Positions 11,301-26,300 of a stretch of DNA of 64,000 bases are shown one piece after another. This DNA comes from an uncultured Verrucomicrobiota bacterium (GTDB lineage: Bacteria; Verrucomicrobiota; Verrucomicrobiia; Verrucomicrobiales; Verrucomicrobiaceae). The translations under genes and the position numbers were made by a program. Under the pieces are notes generated by a model. That model saw nothing but the letters and a program-made list of their open reading frames with translations. It was not told where the DNA came from and did not search any database. Positions within the stretch are counted from its first letter, which is position 1, and each line of letters begins with the position of its first letter. The DNA is taken from the NCBI GenBank assembly GCA_903838675.1, contig CAILZI010000102.1, positions 1 to 64,000 on the forward strand, read 5' to 3'.

Positions 11301-14300
11301 TATGGTGATGTGATCTCCAGCATTGTGGACTCCACCACCTTCACGATCAGTAATGCCCGCACGGTGGTCGCCGGCAGCCAGATGATCTTTGGGGGCCTGC
11401 TGATTTCAAACGCAGGCATCTATTCCACCGATCCTGCCGGTCTGACTCTCGCGCAGCCAGTCATCATTGCCTCGAACACGACAGCGGAGTTCACGGGTGC
11501 GGCACCTATTACACTGGCAGGTGGAGTCTATGGAGCGACTGGCAATCCCTGGACCATCAGCAATGACGTCGCAGGTGGTCTGACAATCACCGGAAACCTC
11601 CTCAGTCTTGAAAGTGGTACCGCCCGTGCGATCAATATTGTCGGCACCGGCAACACCAATCTGAACGCGGTCATCAACTCCGTCGGGGGTGCTTCGGCTG
11701 TCGTCAACGTGGTGTACAACACCATGGGCACCGTGAACATCGGCGGAGCCGGTGCTGCAGGGGTTGGATATACCGGAGGCACCACGATCAATCAGGGGAC
11801 GATCATCGTGAACAAGGCGGGGAACCTCAATCCTTTCGGCACTGCGAACGTTCTTGCCATGCCTGCCGGCACGTTGCAGTCCACCGTGGCTCTGACGGGA
11901 GCCAATGCGCTGGTGACGCCGCTGCAGCTGACCAATATTTACGGGGTGATTTCGGGGACACAGTCCATAGAATTCGCCGGCAACGCCACGCAGGGCTATT
12001 CCCTGCAGAACAACGGAGGCAACCGCACGATCACCAACAATCTCAGCGGTGGTGCGGTGCTGACCTTCAGCACGCAGCCGGTGAACCTGACCCCAGACAC
12101 GACGGGTCGTACCCTGACAATTGCGGGGACTGGGAACACCAATATTTCGAGCGTCGTCCAAAACGGTGGAACGGGAGCAAGTGGTTTGACCTATGCAGGC
12201 ACGGGCGTGGTGAATCTTACTGCTGCCAATACGGCGACGGGAGCTTTGACCGTTAGCAGTGGCACGGTGAGTTTGAACGGTGCCAATGGCTCCTGGACGG
12301 CAGGAACCATCACGGTCAACCCCACGGGTATTCTGCGGCTGGACAACAGCGCGAGCGGCAATGCCAACCGCCTGTTTGACACGGGGGGCATTACGCTGGC
12401 AGGCGGCAAGCTCGATTACATTGGTGGCAGCGGAGTGACGACGGAAACGATGGGTGCACTGACACTCAACACCGTGGACTCCGCGATCACGATTTCAGGC
12501 GGCAGCACGCTCACGTTTGCCTCGGTGAGCTTTGCCAACGCGGGATCTGCGCTCGATCTGAGCGGGATCACCGGACTGGGCAGCACCAACAAGATCATTT
12601 TCACCACGGCACCTGCTGTTCTTCCCGCCACCACGGGGATCCTGGCACGAGTGTTCCTCAATGGCGGCTCTGATTTTGCCACCTATAACAACGACGGTGT
12701 GAATGCCAATACGAACGGAATTCAGGCGATGAGTGCGGCTGGTTATGTGACGACCAATGACCTGAATGGGTCTGCCGCCACAGCCACGATGAACATCACT
12801 GCTTCACCGGCAGCGCTCACGGCGGCGAGGACGCTCAATGCGCTGAAGATCAATGGCAGTGGTCTGACGATTGGGTCCAACAATGGATACATCCTGACCC
12901 TGACGGCAGCGGCCATTCTGAACACGGCGGGCAACAACACCCTTGCGCAGACCAACACGGCTTTCGCGGGAGTCACCGGCGTCTTCCAGATCAACGTCGG
13001 CACGACGCTGAATGTAACCGGGGCTCTGACCGGAACGAATGGCATGGCGATGGCTGGAGGAGGCACATTGACCCTCTCGACGCCGGACTTCATCACCAGC
13101 ACGACCAACCTCCTGAACGGCACGGTGCAACTCGCAGGCGGCCTGAACTCGTTGTATCCGAACCAGCTTCTGAACGTCGATGTGGGCGGTGTACTGGACC
13201 TCAATGGAAACACGCAGTATGTTGGTCAGTTCCAGTCTGCGGGTGTGGTGCCGAACAGTGGTGGCATCATCACTTCCAGCACAGGAACGGGAACCTTTAT
13301 CACGAACATGAATGCCGGCAGCACCACCTTTGCCGGTCAGATCACCGGCAGTGTGAACTTCGTCCGCCTGGGTGGCAACACGCTGACCCTGGAAAGTGCG
13401 CAGACCTACACCGGAGCGACGATCCTGATGGGTGGCACGACACTTCTGCAGGACAGCGCAACGTTGCTCAACACCTCGGCGATCAGTCTCAATTACGCCA
13501 CGTTGACGATGGACAACAACGTCAGTCTGGCGACCGACAACACCAACCGGTTGAGTGACACGGCACCGATCACCATGCGTGGCGGGGTACTGACATTCAA
13601 TGGACGGTCGAACTCCTACAGCAGTGAAGTGGTGGGTGATGTAACGTCTGCCCAGGGTGCGAACCAGATCACGTCCAACGTGCAGAACATTGGCAACTAT
13701 GCGAATGCGGTGCTCACTCTGTCCAGCCTGACCCGAAATACAGGCACCACGGTGAACTTCACGACGGGCAACGGCACTCTGGGATCTGTGGGGACGAACC
13801 CGCTCATCATGGTCACAGGCGGAATGACGAATCTGAGCAATGGCGCGCTGGGTGCCTGGGCGATCGCCAACAGCACGGATTATGCCGGGTACAATGCAGC
13901 TCAAGGCGTAGGAGCTGTGGGCTCAGCCGGATACGAAGGATATGACGCCACGTTTGCCTCCGGCAACATCACGCTGCTGCAGGGGCCTGGCAACACCCTG
14001 ACCAATTCAGGGCCTTTCAACACGACGCTCTCCAACGCGACCACCTACACCTCGATGCTGCGTCTGGCCGGCCCATCAGATGCGAATGTGTTTTTCAGCG
14101 CGGATGGCAATGTGCTTAATCTTGAGGCTGGCGGCCTGCTGCGCAGCAACCAGACGGCGGGCTCGACCATCGGCAACTCTACTTTCCGCGGTGTGCTGAC
14201 TGCCGGGGGCACCGCAGCCAGCGGCACCACCGAACTGGTGGTGTACAATGCCTCAACGACCACAACTGCAGCGACAGGCGTTGTGAGTGCAGCAACTACG

Positions 14301-17300
14301 GCGGGCTCCGCAGTGGTCCAATTGCTTACCACGGCCAACCTCTCTGCGGGCATGCTGATCACCGGCCCAGGGATTCCAGTCGGCACGCTCATCGCCTCGG
14401 TGGACAGCGGCACGCAGGTGACGCTGACCAACAATGTGACCTCGACCAACAACGGCGGCACCTACACAGGAACCTCCAACTTCGTGATCAATTCGGTGAT
14501 CGCGAACAGTGGTGTTGGCACATCGAATGTTGCTTTCGTGAAATCGGGCGGTGGACTGCTGACACTGACGGGAGCGAACACCTATACGGGTGGCACAACC
14601 GTGAACCAGGGCACCCTGGCATTGAACGGGGCAGTTTCGACCGTGGTCATCCCTGCGGGTGGACTGACGATCAATGGCGGTACGGTCAACATGCTCATCA
14701 ATGGCGGGCAGATTGCTGCGTCCAACGTGGTCACGCTCAATGGCAGCTCGACCTTGAACTTGCTGGGCACCAACTCGCTGGACAGCTTTATCTTCAACAA
14801 CAACGGCGGCACCAGCAATCCGATAGTGAACATTTATGGATCCCTGGCGCTGACGGGTGCCAATGCTGTCACGGTCACCACGAGCAACGCGCTGACTACT
14901 GCCACCATTGCCGGGGGCACGCTGAATCTGGGCTCCGGCACAACGACCTTCAACGTCGGCGCGCCAACGACGCTGGGACAGATCTACACCACCATCAATC
15001 CGGCGCTCAACATTGCCTCGGTGATAACTGGCAGCGGCACCATCAACAAAACCGGTGCGGGCTTGCTGCAACTGGGCGGCCTGAGTTCCTTCACCGGCGC
15101 CTTTAACGTGAATGCGGGTGGCTTGTACGTTGGCATTGCCAATGGTGGTGTGTTGAACTCCACGGTGACCCTTGCCGGGGGCACGATCATTGACCTCAAT
15201 GGAACGACCGGAATCGTCGGCGGGCTGTCCGGATCAGGCACGATCACGAACTCCGCAGTCGCTGGCACGGCTGGCACGCTTTTTGTGGGATATAACAATG
15301 CGAACACGGTCTTCTCGGGCAATTTTAGCAAGCCCCGCCTGGACTTCCCATTGATGGTGAACCTGACCAAGATGGGGACCGGCACCTTGAATCTGACCGG
15401 TGCCTCGACCTCCAACGGAACCATGACCATCAACAATGGCACGGTCCTGTTTAACGGGGCTGCGGGCAGTTCCTCCTTCCTGACGGACACGGTGAATGGC
15501 ACGGGCGTCCTGACGCTCGACAACACCTCGGCCAATGTTAACAACCGTCTGGGTGGCGGCATCATCTCCAACCCGGCCACGGGTGTGACGCTGACCCTTG
15601 CTGGCGGAACCTTAAACATCCTCGGCAACTCGGGTGCGGCGACGACGGAAAACCTCGGCAACGTGGTTAACGGCCTCAGCGGCACGACGAACACCAACAC
15701 CACGGTGAACATGGCCAACACAACGGGCCTGGTGGTGGGCATGGTCGTCACCGGCACTGGCATCACCGCCGGCACCACCATCACTGCGATCACCGCGAAC
15801 ACGAGCGTCACGCTCAGTGCTGCAGCCACAACCTCGACCACACAGAATCTGGTGTTTGCATCAGCGGGTACGCTGACTCTAAGCACAGGAGCCAGTGTGA
15901 TCACACTGACGCCGAATGCCTTACAGTCTGAAACCTTGACGACGGGCGCGCTTTCAGGCGTGACTGCGGGTGCTTCCCTGCTGCTGCGCGGCACCAACCT
16001 CGGTGGTACGGCGGGCACGGCGAACACGGCCAACCTCGTGGCATTGACGGCATCTCCCGCCCAGATTGGTGGTGCTGGAGCCGTGGCAACAAACACGATG
16101 AGCATCCGCCCGGACATCCTGGTGGACACTTCCCTTACCGGTGTCGGCACTTCGTTTGCAACGTATGTCGGCGTGGGTGGCGCAGCCGGCGGCACCGGTG
16201 GCAACGGTTTCCGGGCGCTGGCAGCGGCGGAACTGGCGCAGTTCCTGAGCGCCGGTGCGACAACGAACGTGGCACTGGGGATGGGCACTTACGGCGGAGT
16301 GATCGCCGCCAACACGACGATCAACAGTCTGACGTTGAGCCCGAACGCCCTCATCAGCAGTGGCGGTACGCTTGCCCAGGGACCCTATGCCGCAGCGGAT
16401 GTGCTGACCATCACCAGCGGCGGCATCCTGGTTCTTGCCGGGGGCAGTTCAACCATGAGCGGCGGCATTATCGCCGCGCCAGCCACCTCCCTCTTCCTGC
16501 ACACGATTGGGAATTTGAACTTGAGCAGCGTCATCACCGGCACCGGTGGCATCACGAAATCGGAGGCTGGCACGCTCAACCTCAATGTGGGCCAGCTCTA
16601 CACGGGCACGACCAACATCAACGCCGGCAAGGTGGTGATGAACGGCGGAAACAACACCCTCTTCGTCAGTGCGCTGGGTGCGACGCAGAGTCTCAACGTC
16701 AACAGCGGCACGCTGGATCTGAACGGCAACAACCAGACGGTCAATGTTCTGGCGAGCAACAACGTCGCGCTCGGCGGCACGGGTGGGATTATCACCAACA
16801 CGGCGAGCGGCGGGGCGGCGATGTTCCGAACCTTGGGCACTGGCACCTTCGCCGGCACGCTGACGGGCAACCTGAATTTTACCCGCGCTGGCAACACTAC
16901 AACCACCCTGTTGAACAACAATGACTACACCGGGGCGACCTTCATCCGTGGCGGCATCCTGAACGTGCAGCAGTACGGCCAGCTCTCGAAGACCTCCTCG
17001 GTGACCAACTATTTTGGCACCTTGAACCTCGACAGCACCAACAACCCGGCGGTGGACATCAACCGCCTCAACTCGGCTGCGCCGATCACGCTGGAGGGGG
17101 GCACGATCGCCTTCCTTGGATTCAACGGGGGCATCTCCACGCAAAGTGTGGGTGCGGTGACTGTGCTGCAAGGTGCTTCTACCATCACTTCCACGCGCAG
17201 CACGGTGAACAGCAACGCCAACGCGCTCTTCACCCTGGCCAGTCTGACGGTGAACCCCGCCGCGACACTGAATTTCACCACGGGCGGTGGCACCCTGGGC

Positions 17301-20300
17301 CAGGCGGGCGTGGGCAACAGCCAGATCTTCTTTACCAGTGTACCAACGCTGACCAACAACCTCATCGGCGGCTGGGCGGTGGTGAACGGCACGGACTTTG
17401 CCAGCTATCTGACACCGACCACGGCGCAGGGCGGTGTGGGCGCGCTTGGATCCACCGGCTTTGCGGGCTACTCGACCAATGCCCTGACGGCCAGCGTCAC
17501 GAGCGACAACATCACCATCGCTGCCAGCGTCGCTGGTGTCACTTCGCGTACGATCAATTCCTTGAGGATCAGCGCTGTTTCGACGGTGTCGATGAATTCT
17601 CCAACTGATACGCTGACCATCAGCAGCGGGGGCCTGCTTGCCAACGGTGCAGCCAGCGTCATCCGACTGGGCAACCTGAGCGCAGGGACCACGCCTGGCA
17701 CTGCGGCGACGTTGTATGCCTACACGAACAACACGCTGACGATCAACAGCAACATTGTGGACAACAGCGGCGGCTCACTGACCCTGCTCAAGTCCGGCTC
17801 CAGCACGCTGACATTGACCCCTGCCAACACGCAGGGTGCCACGACAACTGCTGGCAGCGCGACGGTGACCGGGATGAACAACACGGCCGGCCTGGTCGTG
17901 GGCATGGCGATCTTTGGCAATGCGGATATTCCTTCGGGCACTACCATTGCAGCCATCAACAATGCCACCACGCTGACTCTTTCCACCGGTGTCGGAGTAG
18001 TCGCCGGCACCACTTTGGCGACGAATTTTGGACCGATTCCTGTCACAGGCACGACGACCTTCGGATCGAATGTGATCACCGTGGCCAGCACGAATGGTCT
18101 GACGGTGGGATCTGCCATCAGCGGAGTGGGAGCTTCGGTCACTCTTGCCGCGGGCGCATTGACCTCCGGCAGCAATTCGGTGACGGTGACGAGCACCACG
18201 GGCCTTGGGGTCGGCATGGCGATCACCGGCAACGGCATTGCACCTAACACGACCATTACGGGCATCACCAGCGGCACGGTGTTTACGATGAGCACCAATG
18301 CCACGCAGACGCTGACAGCCCAGGCTCCGGTGGCCAATGCCGTCATCCCTGCGGGCGCGGTGATCACGGGTATCCAGGACGCCACGCACATCACCATTTC
18401 GCTGTCTGCGAATGCCGGTGGATCGATTCCACTTTTTGTGGCTCCGTTGGTGGTCAGTTCGACGGCCAATGGCACCAATGTGGTGACGGTCGGCAATGCG
18501 GCGAACCTGGCGGTAGGCCAAGTCGTCACCGGTACCGGTGTCACAGCTGGAACCACCGTGACGGCCATTAGCGGCAACAACATTACGCTGTCAAACACGG
18601 TGGCATCAGGGACAAGCAACCTCACCTATTCCACGACGCAATCGAACACCTACACCGGGCCGACGATTGTGGATCAAGGAACGCTGACGCTTGCAGGCAT
18701 TGCAGGATCCACGGTCATTCCTGGTGATCTGACGATCAACAATGCGACAGTGACGATGACCCTCAACGCCGGACAAATCTCCAGTGCGTCGAACATCACG
18801 ATCAATGGCGGCGGCTCCCTGACCTACATTGGCAACAACACCGTGAATGGCGCGATCACCTTCAACAACCTTGGTGGTACGGGCAATCCGACACTGGCGG
18901 TGGGTTTTGGTGCGCTGACCCTGGGCAACAACATCAGCTCCACTGACGACAACTTCGGAACAACGACGACCATCTCGTCCACGGCCGCCGCTGGTACCGC
19001 CGCGGCACCAACCACCGGATACATCAACCTTGGAGCAGTCCGGACCATCACGACTGCCGGACTTGCCCCGCTGGATCTGGACATCACCGCACCGCTGCAG
19101 GGCACCGGTGGCATCAACAAGGCAGGCAGTGGCGGACTGCGACTGACATCCGCCGGCAACAGCTACTCTGGTGCGACGACATTGAGCGCGGGAACGCTCT
19201 TCCTTGGGGCATCCAACGTCCTGCCTGATTTCTCCGCCTTCACGATGGCCGCAGGTTCTACTTTGGACCTGAACGGCTTCAGTGATGCCATCAGCCAGCT
19301 TTCTGGCGCAGGCAGCATCACCAACAACAGCGGTACTGCCGGCACTCTCACCGTCGGACTGAACAATGCCGACGCGACGTTTGCCGGACAGTTCCTCGCT
19401 TACAACATTGCAACCATTGCCACACTCAATGTCACGAAGGTGGGAACCGGGAACCTGACCCTCACGGGAGCAGGCAGCACGGCCACTGGAACACTTACAG
19501 TCAATGGCGGAACGGTGACGCTGAATGGCAGCGGGCAGACCGCTTTCGGTGTTTACGCGATCAACAACACCGGCCTGTTGGTTTTGGACAATTCGACCAC
19601 GGCGGTAAACAACCGCCTTGGAGGACCCAATGCCACATCTGCCGGCAACAGCCGCAACCTGAATCTGGCGGGTGGTGAACTGAAGATCATTGGAGCAACA
19701 GCTTCCAGTGGTACTTATGAGTCAGTTGGCACGCTTAACAACGGCTCTGGCTTGAACACCCTGACGCTGGTGGCGGGCGGTGGCTCAACGATTCTGAATC
19801 TGGCATCAGTGCCGGCTTTGGGCGGTGGCAACAGCTGGTTGATTCGTGGAGACAATCTCGGTTCGACGCCGGGGGCCGGAAACACGAACGTGTTTTCCTC
19901 GAGTGTGGCCATGTCCGGCGGCGGCGCGGTGCCGGGGCTGGCAAACGTGAGCGTGCGGATCGACGTGATCGGCGACACTTCCTCCACTGGCAGCGGGCAG
20001 GGCTTTGTGACCTACACACCGGGCCTGGGCTATCGCTTGTTGAATCCAACGACGGAAATGCTGGGGGCTATCACTGGCATGAACACAACCACAGCCAATC
20101 TGGCTGCGAGCAACAGCCAGACCTTTACCACCGACACGGTGAACACAGCGACGCTTTTGAGCGGCGGCGGGCTGACCGGATTCAACACAGGCAGTATTTT
20201 CAACTTGGGCGGCATTGCCCTGCTCGCGAAATCGGGCAACATCGGCACCACTGGCGGCCAGATTTCCAGTGGTAGCTCGACCATGTGGGTGCATGCCTTG

Positions 20301-23300
20301 GGTGATCTGTCAGTCTCGAGCTATTTGCTCAGCACGGCCGCCAACGGTCTGACGAAGGATGGCACGGGAACGCTGACTGTGAACACTCAGATGCTCATAG
20401 CGGGCACGCAGACGGTGAACAGCGGCAAGCTGGTGCTCAACTCAGGAGCGGACAACACGATCGTGGTCAACCAGACGGCTGCTGCGGTGGGAACGCAGGC
20501 ATTGCAGGTCAATGCCGGCACGGTGGATCTGAACGGCAAGAACCAGGCGGTGGCCGCGATCGGAAGCAGCAACATCATGCCGGGAACCGGTGGTACGATC
20601 ACCAGCAGCACGGCGGCGCTTTTGACCTCGACCGGCGGCGGCAACTTTGGCGGTGTCATTGACGGCGCGTTGTCTTTCACCCGTTCCGGCAACAACACCA
20701 CGCTGCTGACCACGGTGCAGACCTACACGGGCGCCACGATCATCCGCGGCGGTACGCTGCAATTGCGTGACCAGGCCACGATTCTCGGCACGTCCGGCAT
20801 CACGAACTACTTCGGCACGCTGAACATCGATAACAGCAACTTCACCACCTTCAATTCGACCAACCGCGTGGCGGACAGCACAGCGATCACCCTGCAGGGC
20901 GGCACACTCACACTGACGGGCGCTCCGGGGCTGACCAGCACGGAAAGTGTTGGTACGGTAACGCTTCAACCTGGTGCCAGCACCATCACCTCCACCATGA
21001 CCGCAGGCAACGGCGGCACGGCGGTCCTCACCGTCGCCAACGTGATCCGCAATGCGGGCACGACGCTCAACTTCACGGGCACCAATCTTGGACAGGCCGG
21101 CAGCGGCAATTCGCAGATCATCCTCACGCAGGTCAACGGCGGTTCACCGACGGCGATGGTCACCACCAACAACGGCATCCTGGCCGGCTGGGCTATCGTC
21201 AACGGCACCGACTTCGCCACGTATGTGACGCCGAACGGCACGCAGGGTGGTGTGTCGGCGATGAGCAGCTTGAACAACCTGCTCTATTCGGCGCTGGCGC
21301 TGACGGCAGGCGGCGCAACGGACAACATCACCGTGGGAGCGAGCGTGTCTGCGGTGTCTGCACGCACGATCAATTCCTTGAGAGTCAGTGCCGTCTCGAC
21401 GGTCACTTTGACGGGAACGCTGACCATTGGCACCGGCGGCCTGCTGTTGAACGGTGCGGCCAGTTCCATCACGGGCAGCAACCTGAGTGCGGGAGCCACG
21501 GTGAACACTGCGGCGGAATTGTTCGCGTATGCAAACAACACCGCCACGATCTCCAGCACCATCATCAACAACGGCACAGGCGCCGTGACGCTGGTGAAGT
21601 CCGGCAGCAGCACGCTGACGCTGGCGGGAACGGTGGCCAACACCTACACGGGCGGGACGATTGTGGATCAGGGCACGCTGACTCTGGGTGGTGCTGCGGG
21701 GATCGTGCAAATCCCCGGTAATCTGACGATCAACAATGCCACGGTGACCATGTCTGGCACCAATGCGAACGGCCAGATCGCCACTGCTGGCAACATCACC
21801 ATCAATGGTGCAGGTGTCCTCAACTACGTGGGCAACAACACGACCACGGGTGCAATCAGCTTCAACAACACTGGCGGCACGGCGGCTCCGGCCGTCAATG
21901 CCACGGGCAACGCCGTCAGCTCCACCACGGTGCTGGGCAGCAATACGGTCACCGTTGCGGTGACCGGCCTGGCCGTCGGCATGCAGGTCAGCGGCCTGGG
22001 GATTCCCTATGGTACCACGATCACTGCCGTGGGCGCCTCCACGGTGACCCTTTCCAATAATGCCATCGTGTCTGGCACCAACACGCTCAACTACGGTTCA
22101 TTGACCCTCGGTTCGGGCAGCAGCATCACCTCGGTGAATGACAGCCTGAGCTTCACCCCGACGATCTCGGGCGGCATCGACCTGGCCGCGGGTTCCCAAA
22201 CCATCACAACTTCCGGTTTGTCGCTGAATAACCTTGTCATCTCAGGCATCGTGCAGAACGGCTCCATCGTGAAGGCGGGTGCTGGTTCGCTGACCTTCAG
22301 CGGAAATCTCAACACATTCGCAGGCGGCATCACGCTCAGCGCCGGCAATCTGATCGCCGGTGCCAGTGACACGGTGTCCTCCGGCATCGTGATGGGCGGT
22401 ACGTTCGGTCTCGGTACGATCAACCTCACGGCGAACGGTGTGAAACTCATTGGCACTGGCACGACGGTGTACAATCCGATCACGGTTTCCAATGGCAGCA
22501 ACACGTTGGTCTTCAGCGGTGTCTCCTCGAACAGCCTGACCTTGAATGGTCTGGTCACCTTCGGCAGCGGCACCAAGACCATCACCGTGGAAAGTCCGGC
22601 GGTGGTTGGCACCCTTGGTGCGGCCTACACCGGGGCGTTCGCCTTCATCAAGAATGGAGCGGGTATTCTTTCCCTGGCCAACATTGCCAACAATTACACG
22701 GGTGTCACCACGGTGAACGATGGTACTCTGCGCGTGGGAAATAACAACGCTCTGTCAATCAATTCGCAGATCAGTCTGGCAGCGTTAGGCACGCTTGACC
22801 TCAATGGCTTGAGTGCCGTCACCGGTTCCATCACTGGCAGCGGTCTGGTCACCAACAATTCCGGCACCGCCGGCACACTCAGCACGGGCTTTGATAACAG
22901 CAGCTTCACCTTCTCCGGTGTGTTTGCCTCAAGCAACCAGACGGGCACATCCTTCAACCTGTTGAAGCTCGGCACCGGCACCATGACCCTGAATTCAGTC
23001 ACCGGGCTGGCCACCATGAGCAACGGCAACTTCACGACCTCGCAGGGTACTTCGACCCTGAGTGGCAATGGAAGCGCGAAGTTCACCACTTACACGGTGA
23101 ACCGTGGCGGCATCCTGACTCTCGACAACAGCGGCACCAACGTGAACAACCGCCTCGGTGGCACCGACTTCAATGTTGGCTCAGGTTTGGTACGCAACCT
23201 GACCCTCGTGGGTGGTGAGTTCAAGATCATCGGAAACAGCGCCGCCAGCACGGTCGAATCCCTGAACCTCGGCACGGGCGGGGCACTGTCGGTGAGCTCC

Positions 23301-26300
23301 AGCGGCAGCATCATCACCCTGAATGCCAACGCCAGCCAGTCACTCACCCTTAACCTTGGCAACATTGCCAATATCACTGCTGGAGGTTCCCTGATTGTGC
23401 GTGGTAACAATCTCGGTGCCGCCCCAGCAGCGGGTGTCGCCAATCTGTATGCCCCAACTATTGGGAACTTCATCGGTGGCGCCACTGGTGACGGCACCAA
23501 CACCATCAGCATCCGAAACGACATCATTGCCAGCACGGACATGACAGATGCCATTGGGACGGCGGGCTTTGCGGCCAGTGCGAGCTTTGCGACCTATTCC
23601 GCTGCCGGCGGACTTCGTGCGCTGACTGCAGCCGAGCTTGCGCCAGGATTGTTCCGCGTGCTTTCCGGGAACTCCAATGTTTCGATGACTGGATCACAGA
23701 CCTTTGGGTCTGCCACGGTGAACAGCCTGACCCTGACCAGCGGCTCATCCCTGACAGCCATTGGTACGGCCAGCGTTCTGACCCTGGGTGCCAGCGCCAT
23801 TCTGGTGAAGGATGCCAGTGGGACTGATTTCAGCGGTGGTGTGGTGGGTGCTGGCGGCGCCCAGCTTTATATTCAGCAGTTCGACACCGCGAACATGTTC
23901 ACCTTTGGCAGCTATGGCCAGTTCTCCAACAGCTTCGTCAAAGCGGGTCTGGGAGCGATGGAATTCACGAAGGCGCAGTTCTTCTTCCAAGCGAGCAATT
24001 CTACCACGATCAACGATGGTCTCCTGAAACTCAACAGCGGGCAGGACAACACGCTGCCTGTGTTCGTCACCAATACTGGCGTTGCGATCAACAATGTGGC
24101 AGTCAATGGTGGCTCGCTCGATCTGTTCGGCAAGAACCAGGCGGTGGGGACGCTCCTCAGCCAGAGCGTGCTGGCGGGAACCGGCGGCACGATCACCAAC
24201 AGCGGTGCGTCAGCCGTGACATTGACGGCAGTCACGGTCGGCAACGCCACCTTTGCAGGGGTGATCCTAAACGGCACGGGCGGGATGAGCTTCACCCGCT
24301 CCGGCAACTTCACGACCACGCTGACGAGCAACAACACCTACACGGGTGCGACGATCATCCGCGGTGGCGGCCTGACCCTGCGCGATCAGGGCCAGTTGTC
24401 CGGGACCAGCAGTGTGACGAACTACTTCGGCACGCTGACGCTGGATGACAGCGGTCTGAACACGGTGAGCAGCCGTGTCGCCAGCGGCATCACGCTGCAG
24501 GGTGGTACGCTGACTTACGTCGGCGTGCAGGGTGGAGCCTCGGTGGGCACCGTGACATTGCAGGGCGGTGCCAACTCCGGCGGTGCGAACACGATCACCG
24601 TGACTCCGACCGCCGGCACGGTGCTGCCTTCCACGCTGACCATCGCCAACCTGGTGCGAAGCACTGTGGGCACGACGGTGAACTTCACCGGAAATAATCC
24701 GGGCCTCGGTGGCACCAACAACAGCCAGATCATCCTCACTCAGCTCAGTGGAAGCGCACCGACGGCAGGGGCGATGATCGGTGGCTGGGCTGTGGTGAAC
24801 GGGGCGGACTTTGCGGCCTATGCAACCGTCGCGGGAACATCGGGAGGAGTGGGCGCCATGGGAACGCTTGGTTACCTCGCATACTCCTCAACCGATCTGA
24901 CAACGGCGGGAGCGACCGACAATGCCCGCATTGTGGCAACTCCGAGCGCCAACATCGCCACGAAGACCGTCAACTCACTGAACATCGCGGCACCTGCGGC
25001 GGCTACGACGGTGACCATCACCGCTGCCAACACCCTCACGCTGGGCAATGGTGTTTCCGGCGGCCTCCTCATCAATGATTCGGGCAACAAGGGGGTGACC
25101 ATCACTGGCGGCAACCTGACTTCGGGAGGTGCGGAACTCTTCACCTACGTGAACACCACCACCGGCACCGACACTATTGCCAGCGTGATCAGCGGCGCAG
25201 GCGTCTCCTTTGTCAAGAGTGGTGCCGGCGGCCTGACACTGAGCGGAGCCAACACCTACGGTGGTGGCACGGTGGTTGACCAGGGTACTCTGACACTGAG
25301 CACCGCGAGCGCCAATGGCACGACAACAGTTTCGATCACGAGCGGCACGCTGACGATCAACAACGCCAACGTCACGCAGACGGTGGCGAGCACCATCAAC
25401 CAGAGCGCCAGCATTGTGCTCAACGGTGGCAGCGTGCTGACCCTTGTGACGGGCACGAACACCTTCAATGGTGGGATCACCTTCAACAACGCCGGCGGCA
25501 TCGCCACGCCGACCATTACAGGCGGTACGGTCACGCTGGGCAGCAACATCACCTCGACCAACGACAACCTGAGCTTTACGCCCACGATTGCCAGCGCCAT
25601 GGATCTTGGGGCAGGAACCCGCACCATCACCACCGGCGGCTTGTCTCCAGTGGACCTGATCATTTCGGGCGTCATCGCCAACGGTACACTGACGAAGGCG
25701 GGGACAGGCGCTCTTGTCCTCGGAGGAGCAAACACCTTTGCTGGTGGCGTCAATCTCAATTCGGGCTCGCTGGTCATCGCCAATGCTGCGGGCCTTGGGA
25801 CTGGTAACCTGGCCATCACCGACGGCGCCAAGCTTCTTGCGGGAGGTGGAACGATTGCGGTCACAAATACCATTTCCGCCAACACCAAGCTCATCTTTGG
25901 CGTCACCCAGCAGAACCTGACCCTCAATGGTGTGATCACCTTTGGCAGCGCGACACCGACTATCACGGTGGAAAACGCCTACCAGGGCAACACTGCCGTG
26001 ACATCCACCATCAGCCAGGCGTTTGCCGGCACGATAACGGGCTTTGCGAAGGATGGTCCGGGCACGCTGTTGATTAACGCTGCCACGAACACACTCCTGA
26101 CCGGTTCGATTACGGTGATTGATGGTGCATTGAATGTAGGCGCTCAGTACGCGCTCGGTGGCTCGCTTTACACCGCCGGACCCACGATCACAATCAACGC
26201 TGGTGGCGCCTACAACGACGCCGTCTCCAATGTGTTTGTGCAAAACACCGTCGCCTTGAATGGCAATGGCATCATCGGCGCGACCGCCGGCACCACAGCC

